Positions 41,456-49,710 of a stretch of 64,000 nt of DNA are shown here, piece by piece. Position numbers and translations under genes: made by a program. The DNA comes from an uncultured Lachnospiraceae bacterium (GTDB taxonomy: Bacteria > Bacillota > Clostridia > Lachnospirales > Lachnospiraceae): NCBI GenBank assembly GCA_910587305.1, contig CAJUKV010000012.1, positions 1 through 64,000 on the forward strand. The letters run 5' to 3'. A model generated the notes under the pieces. The model made no database searches. It was not told where the DNA came from and was given only the letters and a program-made list of their open reading frames with translations. Position 1 is the first letter of the stretch, and every line of letters starts with the position of its first letter.

Positions 41456-42709
41456 GGGATGACGATGACCCAGAAAATATTGGCGGCACATGCGGGACTT
41501 GACAGTGTGGAAGCCGGACAGCTGATAGAGGCGGATTTAGATCTTGTCCTTGGCAACGACATTACAAGCCCGGTTGCGATTAAGGAAATGGAAAAAATGA
41601 AGGTGAAGGGCGTATTTGACAAAGATAAGATAGCTCTTGTGCCGGATCATTTTGTGCCGAATAAGGACATTAAGTCTGCGGAACATTGTAAATGTGTAAG
41701 AGAATTTGCTTACCGGAACGAGATTACCAATTATTTCGAAGTGGGCGAAATGGGGATTGAGCATGCGCTTCTTCCGGAAAAAGGCCTTACCGTGGCCGGG
41801 GATGTGGTGATTGGGGCCGATTCACACACCTGTACTTATGGCGCGTTAGGCGCGTTTTCAACGGGAGTAGGCAGTACGGATATGGCGGCGGGAATGGCTA
41901 CGGGAAAAGCCTGGTTTAAGGTGCCGGCCGCTATCCGCTTTTGTCTGATTGGCAAGCCTTCCAAATGGGTCAGCGGCAAGGATGTGATTCTGCATATCAT
42001 TGGAATGATTGGGGTTGACGGCGCTTTGTATAAGTCCATGGAATTTGTGGGGGAGGGTATTAAGAACCTTACCATGGACGACCGCTTTACCATTGCCAAC
42101 ATGGCGATTGAGGCGGGCGGCAAGAACGGTATCTTCCCGGTGGACGATCTGGCAATCGCGTATATGAAAGAGCATTCTAAGAAACCATATACGATTTATG
42201 AGGCGGACGAGGACGCCGTTTATGATGAGGAATACACCATCGACTTAAGTTCGCTTCGCCCTACGATTGCATTTCCCCATCTGCCTGAAAATACAAAAAC
42301 CATAGATGAAATTACGGAAGATATCAAAATTGATCAGGTGGTAATCGGTTCCTGTACCAACGGACGCATTGACGATATGCGCGTTGCGGCCGAGGTCCTG
42401 AAAGGAAACCATGTGGCAAAGGGAATGCGCTGTATCGTGATTCCCGCCACCCAGGCCATCTATATGCAGGCAATGGAGGAGGGGCTTTTAAAAACCTTTA
42501 TAGAAGCCGGCGCAATCGTGAGTACGCCCACCTGCGGGCCCTGTCTGGGAGGATACATGGGTATTCTTGCGGAAGGGGAAAGATGCGTTTCCACTACCAA
42601 CCGCAATTTTGTAGGACGTATGGGTCATGTAAATTCTGAGATTTATCTTGCAAGTCCGGCCGTAGCCGCGGCCAGCGCGATTGCAGGAAAGATTTCGGCG
42701 CCTTGTTGA
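41453..42709 (+). CDS. leuC: 3-Isopropylmalate dehydratase large subunit
   Basis: LeuC with LeuD isomerises 2-isopropylmalate to 3-isopropylmalate in leucine synthesis. The 418 residues carry the [4Fe-4S] ligands C301 (GSCTNGR) and C361/C364 (CGPCLGG). The length fits the shorter bacterial/archaeal-like LeuC of Clostridia, which can resemble homoaconitase-type proteins. The start at 41453 is set by GGAGGATTGTT; the upstream frame to 41420 reads through the hairpin. leuD follows after 119 bases of structured leader. Confidence 0.95.
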   Translation: MGMTMTQKILAAHAGLDSVEAGQLIEADLDLVLGNDITSPVAIKEMEKMKVKGVFDKDKIALVPDHFVPNKDIKSAEHCKCVREFAYRNEITNYFEVGEMGIEHALLPEKGLTVAGDVVIGADSHTCTYGALGAFSTGVGSTDMAAGMATGKAWFKVPAAIRFCLIGKPSKWVSGKDVILHIIGMIGVDGALYKSMEFVGEGIKNLTMDDRFTIANMAIEAGGKNGIFPVDDLAIAYMKEHSKKPYTIYEADEDAVYDEEYTIDLSSLRPTIAFPHLPENTKTIDEITEDIKIDQVVIGSCTNGRIDDMRVAAEVLKGNHVAKGMRCIVIPATQAIYMQAMEEGLLKTFIEAGAIVSTPTCGPCLGGYMGILAEGERCVSTTNRNFVGRMGHVNSEIYLASPAVAAASAIAGKISAPC

Positions 42710-42719
42710 GAACAGAGGG

Positions 42720-42818
42720 AGGTAGAAGAATGAAAGGTTTTCAACCTTTCATTCACAAGTTTGTGTCTGCGCTGCATCCACAAACTTGATATGCGCAAAA
42801 AGCAGCGCAGAAATGAGG
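42720..42818 (+). promoter_or_regulatory. Structured leuD leader with predicted pseudoknot
   Basis: H1 is a perfect 12-bp stem with a 3-base loop (42728-42739 with 42743-42754). H2 is CAAGTTTGTG (42756-42765) with CACAAACTTG (42779-42788), a perfect 10 bp. Nine bases of its loop, CTGCGCTGC (42767-42775), pair with GCAGCGCAG (42802-42810), which ends 4 bases before the leuD Shine-Dalgarno GAGG (42815-42818). The plan H1, H2, loop-to-SD arm is the same as in the glgB leader, although the sequences differ. Confidence 0.65.
42730..42789 (+). CDS. Possible 19-codon leader ORF between leuC and leuD
   Basis: GGGAGGTAGAAG precedes ATG at 42730. The frame MKGFQPFIHKFVSALHPQT ends at TGA 42787-42789, the last bases of hairpin H2. 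Translation would open H1 and H2 and free the pseudoknot arm. There is no leucine run (one Leu), so classical leucine attenuation is not indicated. Confidence 0.35.
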   Translation: MKGFQPFIHKFVSALHPQT

Positions 42819-42828
42819 AAAAATATAA

Positions 42829-43317
42829 ATGAAAGCGGCAAAAGGAATTGTATTTAAGTATGGCGACAATGTGGACACGGATGTAATCATCCCTGCAAGA
42901 TATTTGAACTCGTCCGATCCGGCGGAGCTTGCAACCCACTGCATGGAAGATATTGACAAGGATTTCATCCATAAAGTAAAACAGGGAGATATCATTGTGG
43001 CGGATAAAAATTTTGGCTGCGGTTCTTCCAGAGAACATGCGCCTATTGCAATCAAGGCGGCCGGAGTCAGCTGTGTGATTGCGGAGACGTTCGCCAGAAT
43101 TTTTTACAGAAATGCGATTAATATAGGACTTCCTATCATTGAATGTCCGCAGGCTTCCAAGGGTATTGAGAATGGGGACGAAGTGGAAGTGGATTTTGAT
43201 TCCGGTATGATTAAGAACCTGACCAAAGGAACAGAGTTCAAAGGACAGGCGTTTCCCGAGTTCATGCAGAAAATCATTGCGGCTGAGGGGTTAGTAAATT
43301 ACATTAATCAAAAGTAA
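42829..43317 (+). CDS. leuD: 3-Isopropylmalate dehydratase small subunit
   Basis: This 162-residue swivel-domain subunit is the partner of LeuC. It has GDNVDTDVIIPARYLN near the start and the FGCGSSREHAP substrate-binding motif near residues 62-72. Its length is that of the short LeuD type. Upstream is a pseudoknot-prone leader with a short ORF. The foldase-like gene follows after 25 bases, so they may share a transcript. leuA and leuB are not in the window. Confidence 0.95.
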   Translation: MKAAKGIVFKYGDNVDTDVIIPARYLNSSDPAELATHCMEDIDKDFIHKVKQGDIIVADKNFGCGSSREHAPIAIKAAGVSCVIAETFARIFYRNAINIGLPIIECPQASKGIENGDEVEVDFDSGMIKNLTKGTEFKGQAFPEFMQKIIAAEGLVNYINQK

Positions 43318-43342
43318 GGAAAGGCAAGGAGGAATTTTACAA

Positions 43343-44710
43343 ATGGCCAATACAAATACGCCTGAAGTAAAATCTGAACAGAAGGTTCAGACCAAATATG
43401 ACCGTAAAATGGAGGCAAGGAGACAACAAAAGTTAAAAGACGCACGCCAGGAAAAAATGATGAAAACCGTTGGAATTGCAATTGGGGTTGTGGTTCTTTT
43501 GGCTGTTGTGGTTTCAATCGCCGTGCCGATTGTCAGAAAGAGTTCGGCGCTTAAGGGTACTTATGTGAAAATAGGCGACCATGAGCTGACGCAGGTTGAG
43601 TACGATTATTATTACAATGTGGCGGTTAACAATTATCTGACCGCATATTCGTCCATTCTGCCCTATATGGGACTGGATACGTCCCGGGATTACGACCAGC
43701 AGCAATATGCGGAAGGCAAGACATGGAAGGATCTCTTTGATGAAATGACGGTGGAGCAGATTAAGCAAAGCAAAGCGCTTTTGGACGACGCCAAAGGGGC
43801 CGGCTTTACTTACGACACGTCCGCCGAATACGATGTCTTTGTGAGCGAGCTTGAAACTGCCGCCCAGTCGGCCGGGGTCAGCGTGGGAGAGTATTACAAG
43901 AACACCTTTGGCGAATATGCCACGAAACAGAACGTAGAGCCCTTTGTGAAGGAGGGACTGCTGGTAAGCGCATACCATGACGATTTAATGGTAAAAAATG
44001 TGCCTTCCGAAGAAGAAATAAAGGCATATTATGAAGAAAATAAACAAAATTATGACAAGGTAGATTTCAGGAGCTTTAATTTTAACACTGAGATTGCCGA
44101 GGACGCCTCCGAGGAAGATATCAAAAAAGCCATGGATGAACTTAAAGTGAAGGCGGACGCAATGATGGAGGCGCGTAAGGGCGGGGAAGATTTTGAGGCC
44201 CTTTGCCTTAAAAACGCATCCGAGAACACAAAAGAAAATTACGAAAATCCCGATACGGAATATAGCCTCAGTGAGGGACGAAACTACAGCAATATTTCCG
44301 CCGTTATGTCGGATTGGCTTTACGACGAGAGCAGAAAAGCGGGAGATATTACGGTTTTAGCAGATGAAACTTATCATCAGTATTATGTGGTGGAATTTGT
44401 AAAAAGGTATTATGATGAAGCGGACGACGCAAATATTTCAAATACCCTGGCAAGCGAGAGAGTATCCGAGTATACAAACGGCCTTGCGGAAAACTATCAG
44501 GTGACGGATGTAAAAGGAGATTTGAAATATCTGACAATCAGTACGGAGGAAACTGCGGCGGACAGCGCTGCGGATGACGCCGCTGACAGTGCGGATGAAG
44601 CGGGCACGGAAACAGACGCGGATACGGATGCCGGAAACGACACGGATTCTAATGCGGATGCAGCTTCCGGCGGTGATGCGGATACGGAAGACTCAGGTGC
44701 GGAAGAGTAA
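43343..44710 (+). CDS. Membrane-anchored SurA/PrsA-like foldase
   Basis: This 455-residue protein has a basic cytoplasmic start (KMEARRQQKLKDARQEKMMK) and one membrane anchor (about 41-64, VGIAIGVVVLLAVVVSIAVP). A large extracytoplasmic domain with the SurA-N/parvulin layout follows: a helical chaperone part, then a PPIase-like region (VPSEEEIKAYYEENKQNYDK and the following strands). I do not see the usual parvulin active-site signature, so it may be a chaperone without isomerase activity. The last ~50 residues are a low-complexity Asp/Ala/Glu tail. AAGGAGGAATTTTACAA precedes the ATG. Confidence 0.78.
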   Translation: MANTNTPEVKSEQKVQTKYDRKMEARRQQKLKDARQEKMMKTVGIAIGVVVLLAVVVSIAVPIVRKSSALKGTYVKIGDHELTQVEYDYYYNVAVNNYLTAYSSILPYMGLDTSRDYDQQQYAEGKTWKDLFDEMTVEQIKQSKALLDDAKGAGFTYDTSAEYDVFVSELETAAQSAGVSVGEYYKNTFGEYATKQNVEPFVKEGLLVSAYHDDLMVKNVPSEEEIKAYYEENKQNYDKVDFRSFNFNTEIAEDASEEDIKKAMDELKVKADAMMEARKGGEDFEALCLKNASENTKENYENPDTEYSLSEGRNYSNISAVMSDWLYDESRKAGDITVLADETYHQYYVVEFVKRYYDEADDANISNTLASERVSEYTNGLAENYQVTDVKGDLKYLTISTEETAADSAADDAADSADEAGTETDADTDAGNDTDSNADAASGGDADTEDSGAEE

Positions 44711-44737
44711 ATCATTTTAGTAAATGAACAAAAATTG

Positions 44738-44756
44738 GGGACTCCATGGGAGTCCC
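44738..44756 (+). terminator. Terminator after the foldase gene
   Basis: GGGACTCC (44738-44745) and GGAGTCCC (44749-44756) form a perfect 8-bp stem with a 3-base loop, followed by TTATTTAT. Confidence 0.75.
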
Positions 44757-44763
44757 TTATTTA

Positions 44764-44945
44764 TGCACACGGGCGTCCAAAGGAAATATGTCAGCAAGCT
44801 GACGGACGCCCGGCGCGCGAGTAGGGAGAAAACCTTCCCTACTCGATTGCACAGGACCGTGCAGAGGAAATATGCCACTAAAGCGGCACACGGGCCGCGC
44901 GGCGAGCAGGGAGAAAATCTTCCCTGCTCGATTGCACAGGCCCGC
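44764..44945. repeat. Dispersed hairpin repeat, family C, tandem copies 3 and 4
   Basis: Two copies of about 90 bp stand head to tail (44764-44855 and 44856-44945). Copy 3 has GGGCGTCC (44771-44778) paired with GGACGCCC (44804-44811) around an inner GTCAGC/GCTGAC, and CGAGTAGGGA (44818-44827) paired with TCCCTACTCG (44836-44845). Copy 4 has CGAGCAGGGA/TCCCTGCTCG (44903-44930), with compensating base changes relative to copy 3 (T-A to C-G), which argues that the RNA or cruciform structure is selected. Both end in ATTGCACAGG. They resemble 6378-6462 and 18012-18098. Confidence 0.85.
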
Positions 44946-44956
44946 ATAAGGAAATT

Positions 44957-45748
44957 TTACTGAAATGGTTTGGCAAAAGAGCCTGCCGGGGAGATGGGTT
45001 CGCCATTTGAAACCAGATGATAGACATCACCCATAGTCTGTACCCTGAAATAGGCTTCCGCTCCCCATCGTTCCTCGCTTGAAAGGATGGTAAGCGAAGT
45101 GGTTGGCAGGAAAAAGCCGTGTACCAACAGCGGAAACGGAATATTCAGCAGGTGGGAGAGAACGATGCAGGTAATGCCCAGGTGGCAGAAAATGACGATA
45201 ACAGGTTCTTTATCATCCTTTTTCAGGGCTTCAAAATATTCCGGGCTGTCCGGATGGGGCGTGGCGGCGCGCAAAGGTTCTTCGGCCCCTTCCCCAGTCA
45301 TAACTTTATAGTATCGCTTTTCACGTATGTAGCCGTAGGAGGATAAAAGCCGGTCAAAATTTTGACATACTTCCGAGAACTTAGCGGCAATTTGAGGGTT
45401 TTGCTTCATCACATCCGCTTCCACCCATTTTAGCGGGTCGAACATTAAAGGCTCATTGGTCCAGTAAGATGGAACAAAATCCCAGGGAACGCCGTGCTTT
45501 CCGGTGACAGGATCATCAATAACATAGGAAAATTCCCGCATCCATTCTAAGGTGACGGCCTTACGGTTCATTTTTTGCAAGGTACAGGAGGCGGTGTCTT
45601 TCGCGCGCCCTAAGGGAGAGCAGTAAAAGTCGGTTACCCTCCACTTGCTGATGCGCTCCGCTAAAAGGCCGGCCTCGCGCCAGCCTTTTTCGGTCAGGCT
45701 GTCATGGGCATAGTCAGGTTCGCCGTGGCGGACAAATATGATTTTCAT
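44957..45748 (-). CDS. Histidine phosphatase family protein
   Basis: This 263-residue protein begins MKIIFVRHGEPDY. R7-H8-G9 are the phosphoglycerate mutase-type catalytic motif, the second histidine is in VIVIFCHLGIT, and the distal arginine region is YCSPLGRAKDT. It is longer than the usual ~200 residues because of an insert (about 85-160) with aromatic residues. The substrate is unknown. AAAGGAGCTGCCAA precedes the ATG on the reverse strand. Confidence 0.85.
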   Translation of the reverse strand: MKIIFVRHGEPDYAHDSLTEKGWREAGLLAERISKWRVTDFYCSPLGRAKDTASCTLQKMNRKAVTLEWMREFSYVIDDPVTGKHGVPWDFVPSYWTNEPLMFDPLKWVEADVMKQNPQIAAKFSEVCQNFDRLLSSYGYIREKRYYKVMTGEGAEEPLRAATPHPDSPEYFEALKKDDKEPVIVIFCHLGITCIVLSHLLNIPFPLLVHGFFLPTTSLTILSSEERWGAEAYFRVQTMGDVYHLVSNGEPISPAGSFAKPFQ

Positions 45749-45913
45749 TTGGCAGCTCCTTTCAATTTGATAAGAAAATTATACCAGAGGCCGGGGCTTT
45801 CATGCAATACATAGAAGGCTTCCGGATTTACCTTATCTTGCTATGAAAGAAATAATCCGGTACAATAGATTTGTTTGTGAATATGATTTGTCAGTAAAAC
45901 TTCGGATTTAATA

Positions 45914-45980
45914 TTAAGAATATCTTAACTATTTTCCTTACTAACACTTAAATTTTATATGTTTTACTGTTTATAGTAAA
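45914..45980. promoter_or_regulatory. Two palindromes upstream of the response regulator gene
   Basis: TTAAGAATATCTTAA (45914-45928) is a perfect 6+6 dyad with a 3-base centre. TTTACT (45963-45968)/AGTAAA (45975-45980) is a second dyad. They could be operator sites, possibly autoregulatory, for the two-component operon. No clean -35/-10 pair was identified. Confidence 0.35.
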
Positions 45981-45991
45981 GCAGAGTAAGA

Positions 45992-46048
45992 AAATTTTTG
46001 CCTGCGCCCCAATTTGAGGGCTGATGGCAGGAATGGGGGATTAGAATG
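45992..46048 (+). promoter_or_regulatory. Leader element L1 before the response regulator gene
   Basis: AAATT (45992-45996) pairs with AATTT (46011-46015). In the loop, CCTGC (46001-46005) pairs with GCAGG (46027-46031), just before the Shine-Dalgarno GGGGGA (46035-46040). The sequence GCCTGCGCCCCAATTTG, AGGGC, GGCAGGAATGGGGGATTA is a clear member of the L1 family. Confidence 0.6.
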
Positions 46049-46738
46049 ACGAATATTTTAGTTTGCGATGATGATAAGGAAATTGTGGACGCCATTGAGA
46101 TTTATCTGAATCAGGAAGGTTATCATGTTTATAAGGCCTATGACGGGGAGCAGGCGATAAAGCTGTTAAAGGAACAGAATATCCACCTCCTTGTGATAGA
46201 CATTATGATGCCCAGGTTAGACGGAATCCATGCTACTTTGAAAATCAGGGAATACAGCAGCATTCCCATTATTTTTCTTTCCGCCAAATCGGAGGATACG
46301 GATAAAATACTTGGTCTGAATATCGGAGCGGACGATTATGTAACCAAACCTTTTAATCCCTTGGAGCTGGTGGCGAGAATAAAGTCGAATTTAAGAAGAT
46401 ACACCCGCCTTGGAAATCTGAATGTGGAAAACAACGCGCTTTTTACCGCCGGAGGACTGTGTATCAACGACGATACCAAGGAAGTGACGGTAGACGGAGA
46501 GGTGGTGAAGCTGACGCCGATTGAGTATAATATTCTTCTTTTGCTGGTGAAGAATCAGGGAAAGGTGTTTTCCATCGATCAGATTTATGAAAATATCTGG
46601 AATGAGGAGGCAATTGGCGCGGATAACACGGTTGCCGTCCATATCAGGCATATCAGGGAAAAGATTGAGATTAACCCGAAGGAACCAAGATATTTGAAAG
46701 TGGTCTGGGGTGTAGGATACAAGGTGGAAAAACAATAG
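46046..46738 (+). CDS. OmpR/PhoB-type response regulator (VanR-like)
   Basis: The 230 residues have a receiver domain with phosphorylation site D52 (VIDIMMPRLDG), acidic residues DDD at 8-10, K102-region YVTKPFNPLELVARI and a C-terminal winged-helix DNA-binding domain (TPIEYNILLLLVKNQGKVFS; RHIREKIEINPKEPRYLKVV). It pairs with the histidine kinase encoded next. Both genes are preceded by an L1 leader. The target genes are unknown; palindromes upstream may be binding sites. Confidence 0.93.
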   Translation: MTNILVCDDDKEIVDAIEIYLNQEGYHVYKAYDGEQAIKLLKEQNIHLLVIDIMMPRLDGIHATLKIREYSSIPIIFLSAKSEDTDKILGLNIGADDYVTKPFNPLELVARIKSNLRRYTRLGNLNVENNALFTAGGLCINDDTKEVTVDGEVVKLTPIEYNILLLLVKNQGKVFSIDQIYENIWNEEAIGADNTVAVHIRHIREKIEINPKEPRYLKVVWGVGYKVEKQ

Positions 46739-46743
46739 GGGCG

Positions 46744-46827
46744 GCAAATTTATGGACACGCTTATGGATAGCTTACAGGCGCGCTTAAATTTGCGGGCTA
46801 TTGGAAAAAGGGAGGATTCGTATTATG
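46744..46827 (+). promoter_or_regulatory. Leader element L1 before the histidine kinase gene, long-loop form
   Basis: GCAAATTT (46744-46751) pairs with AAATTTGC (46787-46794), a perfect 8 bp, around a 35-base loop. ATAGC in the loop (46768-46772) pairs with GCTAT (46797-46801), close to the Shine-Dalgarno GGGAGG. The right half, TTAAATTTGCGGGCTATTGG, AAAAAGGGAGGATT, aligns with the other L1 copies. Confidence 0.5.
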
Positions 46828-49596
46828 GGTAGGAAAATACGGGGTGAACAGCATGACAACATGCGGGAAAACATGCAGGAAAATATTCAGGAAAACGATA
46901 TTGGAATGAATGGCAGCGAAATGAATGACGTTCAGGAAAATGACGTCGGGGGAAATAATATTCATAGTAATATGGAAGAAAATGCGCAAAACCCCAAAGG
47001 GCAGAACAAGCAAAATTCGCAGAAAGAAGATAATAAGAAAAGAGCAAAGGCCGGAAAGGAAGAACGCAGAAAGAAAAAAAGAAGACTGGGGTTTTTGCAT
47101 GGCCTTCAACATATTCTGCTGGTGCTGGCCGTTGTTCAGATGGTGACGGTGCTTTTAAGCTCTTATGTGATGGTCGATACAAAAAGCGGGCCTAAGCCTT
47201 TTAGCCTGTTGGAACAAAAGCAGCCAAGGTATTTTGAGGATTCCAATGTGTTCAATATGCTTTTGGGGAACAGCGTATCCGATCTTATATGCTATGGCGC
47301 AATCAGGAGCCAGATGGAGACGGACGCCAGGTTTGACAACAAAAAGGAGGTGGATGTTACCGCCTTTGCCGGGAGACACTATGACATGCAGTCAGAGTAT
47401 ATTACCGCCCGTTATTATTTGGATGATCTGATCAAATGGGCCCAGGCCGGATTTACTTATGAAAACGTTTATATGAACGGGGAAGAGGCAGACCAGTTTT
47501 TAAGCAGAAGCCGGATTGTAACGAAAGTGAATCTGGAAGGCTATAACGGCACGGTAAGCTATCTAAACTCGGACCTTACAAGCATTACCAGCGTGGAGGA
47601 TGTATCGGGCAACTTGCTTGAGGCCGGTATGGTAGAGAGAGATGGGACGGACGCTACCATTTTAAACAACAGATACCGCACGGTGGACGGTAAAAATATC
47701 GAAAATCATGTGTCCTCCTGGGAGGAATATTATGAACTTTGCGCAAATGTGAAAAAAGCGGCCGAGGATTTAAGCATTAATTATGAGGAGTACTTAAAAT
47801 ACAAGGAGTTTTATGACGCGGCCAATACAAATGTGCTGTATATTATCAAAAGAACCGTAGGAGACGACACCCAGATCTTTACAAACGTAAGCGCAAAAGC
47901 AACACGCGCCTCCGAACTGGAAAAGGAGCTACGGGGGCAGTGCGGCAGATATCTTTATTACAACTCCCAGAATATGCAGTTTGCAACGGACACCCTGATT
48001 GAGGAATCTACCCTGCGCTACATTTTAAATGCGTATCAATATGCCTATCCGGAGGATACCCAAATTATGATTGGGGTGCGGTCAGATTATATGGCGAAGG
48101 ACTGCTTTTACCAGGCAAAAGACGGGTTCTACAATTATGTACCTCATGTGTGGCAGTATATTGCCGGTGCAGTAGCATGCATTCTTTTATATCTGGTGCT
48201 TTTGGCGGTTCTTACCATGAAGGAAGGCACAGTGCGCAAAAAAGAAACCGGCGAAATTGCGATCAGATTGTATTCTGAGGATCGTATACCTACGGAAATT
48301 ATGGTTTTGGCGGCCGGGCTCGCTGCCGCAGGCGTGTGTTATGGCCTTGCTATTGTTAATGATATCCGGAGAAACATTGATTTTGCCAGTATGCTTGTGA
48401 TTACAGGGTTAGCGGCGCTTTTGGTGAGTTTACTGTTTTCCTTCTTCTACTACAGTTTCGTAAGGCGTATAAAAGCAGGAACTCTTTGGAGAGACAGCCT
48501 GATCAGCGGCATCATAAATCTGATCCGGAAATGGGTTTTATATTTCAGTGAACATTCAACTTTGGTTTTGCGGGTTTGGGTTCCTGTGGGATTCCTTACG
48601 CTGGTGAATTTAGGAGGGGCGATGATCGCCGGATACGCGTGGGCGGAGAGAGAGGGGATTATCCTTTTGGCGTTCTTCCTGATAGTGGCCGCAGTTGACG
48701 GGGCGGTTGGATTTATTATGTACCGTTCGGCCCTTGGCAAGCAAAGGATTCTGGAGGGGATAAAGTTAATCCGGGAAGGAAACCTTGCGCATCAGGTGAA
48801 AGAGGACGGACTCTATGGAGAGGACCTGGTGCTTGCGCGGGCGGTAAACAGCATTGGGGACAGCGTCAGAACGGCAGTGGAAACCAGTATGAAGGATGAA
48901 CGCCTCAAGGCGGATCTGATTACCAATGTGTCCCATGATATCAAAACGCCCTTAACCTCCATTATCAATTATGTGGATTTAATTAAGCGGGAGAATATTC
49001 AGGATCCTAAAATAAAGGAATATGTGGAAGTGTTAGACGCCAAATCCCAGAGGTTAAAGCAGCTGACAGACGATTTGGTGGAAGCATCCAAAATATCTTC
49101 CGGGAACATTGTACTGCAGTGGGAAAAAATCAACTTAGTGGAACTTTTGAACCAGACCATAGGGGAGTTCTCGGAAAAATTTGAGGAAAAGTCTTTGTAT
49201 CTGGTGTTTAAGGCGCCTAAGAGCAGTATATACATCGAGGCGGACAGCAGACGCATCTGGCGTGTGATTGAAAATCTGTTTAATAATATCTTTAAATATG
49301 CGCTAAGCGGTACAAGGGTTTATATCGATATGGAATTACTGCGGTCCGATGAGGAGGGAAAAAAGGTAATTGTTTCCCTGAAAAACATATCGGCCCAGCC
49401 TCTTAAGATGGACCCGCAGGAGCTTACGGAAAGATTCATCCGGGGGGACGAATCCAGAACAACGGAAGGGAGCGGCCTGGGGCTGTCTATCGCCAAGAAC
49501 CTGACGGAAGCCCAAAATGGGAAATTTGAGATTGTGATGGACGGCGATTTGTTTAAGGTGAATTTGACCTTCCGCATAACGGAAAAGAGCGAGTAG
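46825..49596 (+). CDS. Large sensor histidine kinase with polytopic membrane domain
   Basis: The 923 residues comprise a disordered Asn/Gln/Glu/Lys-rich cytoplasmic N-terminus (1-90), a first membrane segment (about 93-117), a ~325-residue extracytoplasmic domain and at least five further membrane segments (about 445-465, 490-515, 525-545, 575-600, 605-630). Then follow a HAMP-like linker, HisKA with H704 in NVSHDIKTPLTSI, and a HATPase domain with N-box NLFNNIFKYA and G-box EGSGLGLSIAKNL. The sensor part is not recognised. The ATG at 46825 follows GGGAGGATTCGTATT. The gene ends at a strong terminator. The basic-rich stretch before the first segment is notably long. Confidence 0.9.
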   Translation: MGRKIRGEQHDNMRENMQENIQENDIGMNGSEMNDVQENDVGGNNIHSNMEENAQNPKGQNKQNSQKEDNKKRAKAGKEERRKKKRRLGFLHGLQHILLVLAVVQMVTVLLSSYVMVDTKSGPKPFSLLEQKQPRYFEDSNVFNMLLGNSVSDLICYGAIRSQMETDARFDNKKEVDVTAFAGRHYDMQSEYITARYYLDDLIKWAQAGFTYENVYMNGEEADQFLSRSRIVTKVNLEGYNGTVSYLNSDLTSITSVEDVSGNLLEAGMVERDGTDATILNNRYRTVDGKNIENHVSSWEEYYELCANVKKAAEDLSINYEEYLKYKEFYDAANTNVLYIIKRTVGDDTQIFTNVSAKATRASELEKELRGQCGRYLYYNSQNMQFATDTLIEESTLRYILNAYQYAYPEDTQIMIGVRSDYMAKDCFYQAKDGFYNYVPHVWQYIAGAVACILLYLVLLAVLTMKEGTVRKKETGEIAIRLYSEDRIPTEIMVLAAGLAAAGVCYGLAIVNDIRRNIDFASMLVITGLAALLVSLLFSFFYYSFVRRIKAGTLWRDSLISGIINLIRKWVLYFSEHSTLVLRVWVPVGFLTLVNLGGAMIAGYAWAEREGIILLAFFLIVAAVDGAVGFIMYRSALGKQRILEGIKLIREGNLAHQVKEDGLYGEDLVLARAVNSIGDSVRTAVETSMKDERLKADLITNVSHDIKTPLTSIINYVDLIKRENIQDPKIKEYVEVLDAKSQRLKQLTDDLVEASKISSGNIVLQWEKINLVELLNQTIGEFSEKFEEKSLYLVFKAPKSSIYIEADSRRIWRVIENLFNNIFKYALSGTRVYIDMELLRSDEEGKKVIVSLKNISAQPLKMDPQELTERFIRGDESRTTEGSGLGLSIAKNLTEAQNGKFEIVMDGDLFKVNLTFRITEKSE

Positions 49597-49613
49597 AGAA
49601 GGGCATAAAAGGA

Positions 49614-49650
49614 ACAACGGATGACGATAGACCGGGTCATCCGTTGTTTT
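49614..49650 (+). terminator. Rho-independent terminator of the two-component operon
   Basis: ACAACGGATGAC (49614-49625) and GTCATCCGTTGT (49636-49647) form a perfect 12-bp stem, followed by TTTT. Confidence 0.92.
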
Positions 49651-49710
49651 ACGTAAAGATATTTATCACGGCAGGCTTACCTGTGCTGCCGGACATATTT
49701 TATTAAGGAA

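Noticed and set aside
46744..46827. Terminator between response regulator and kinase genes
   Set aside because: The hairpin lacks a T run and matches the L1 leader family instead.
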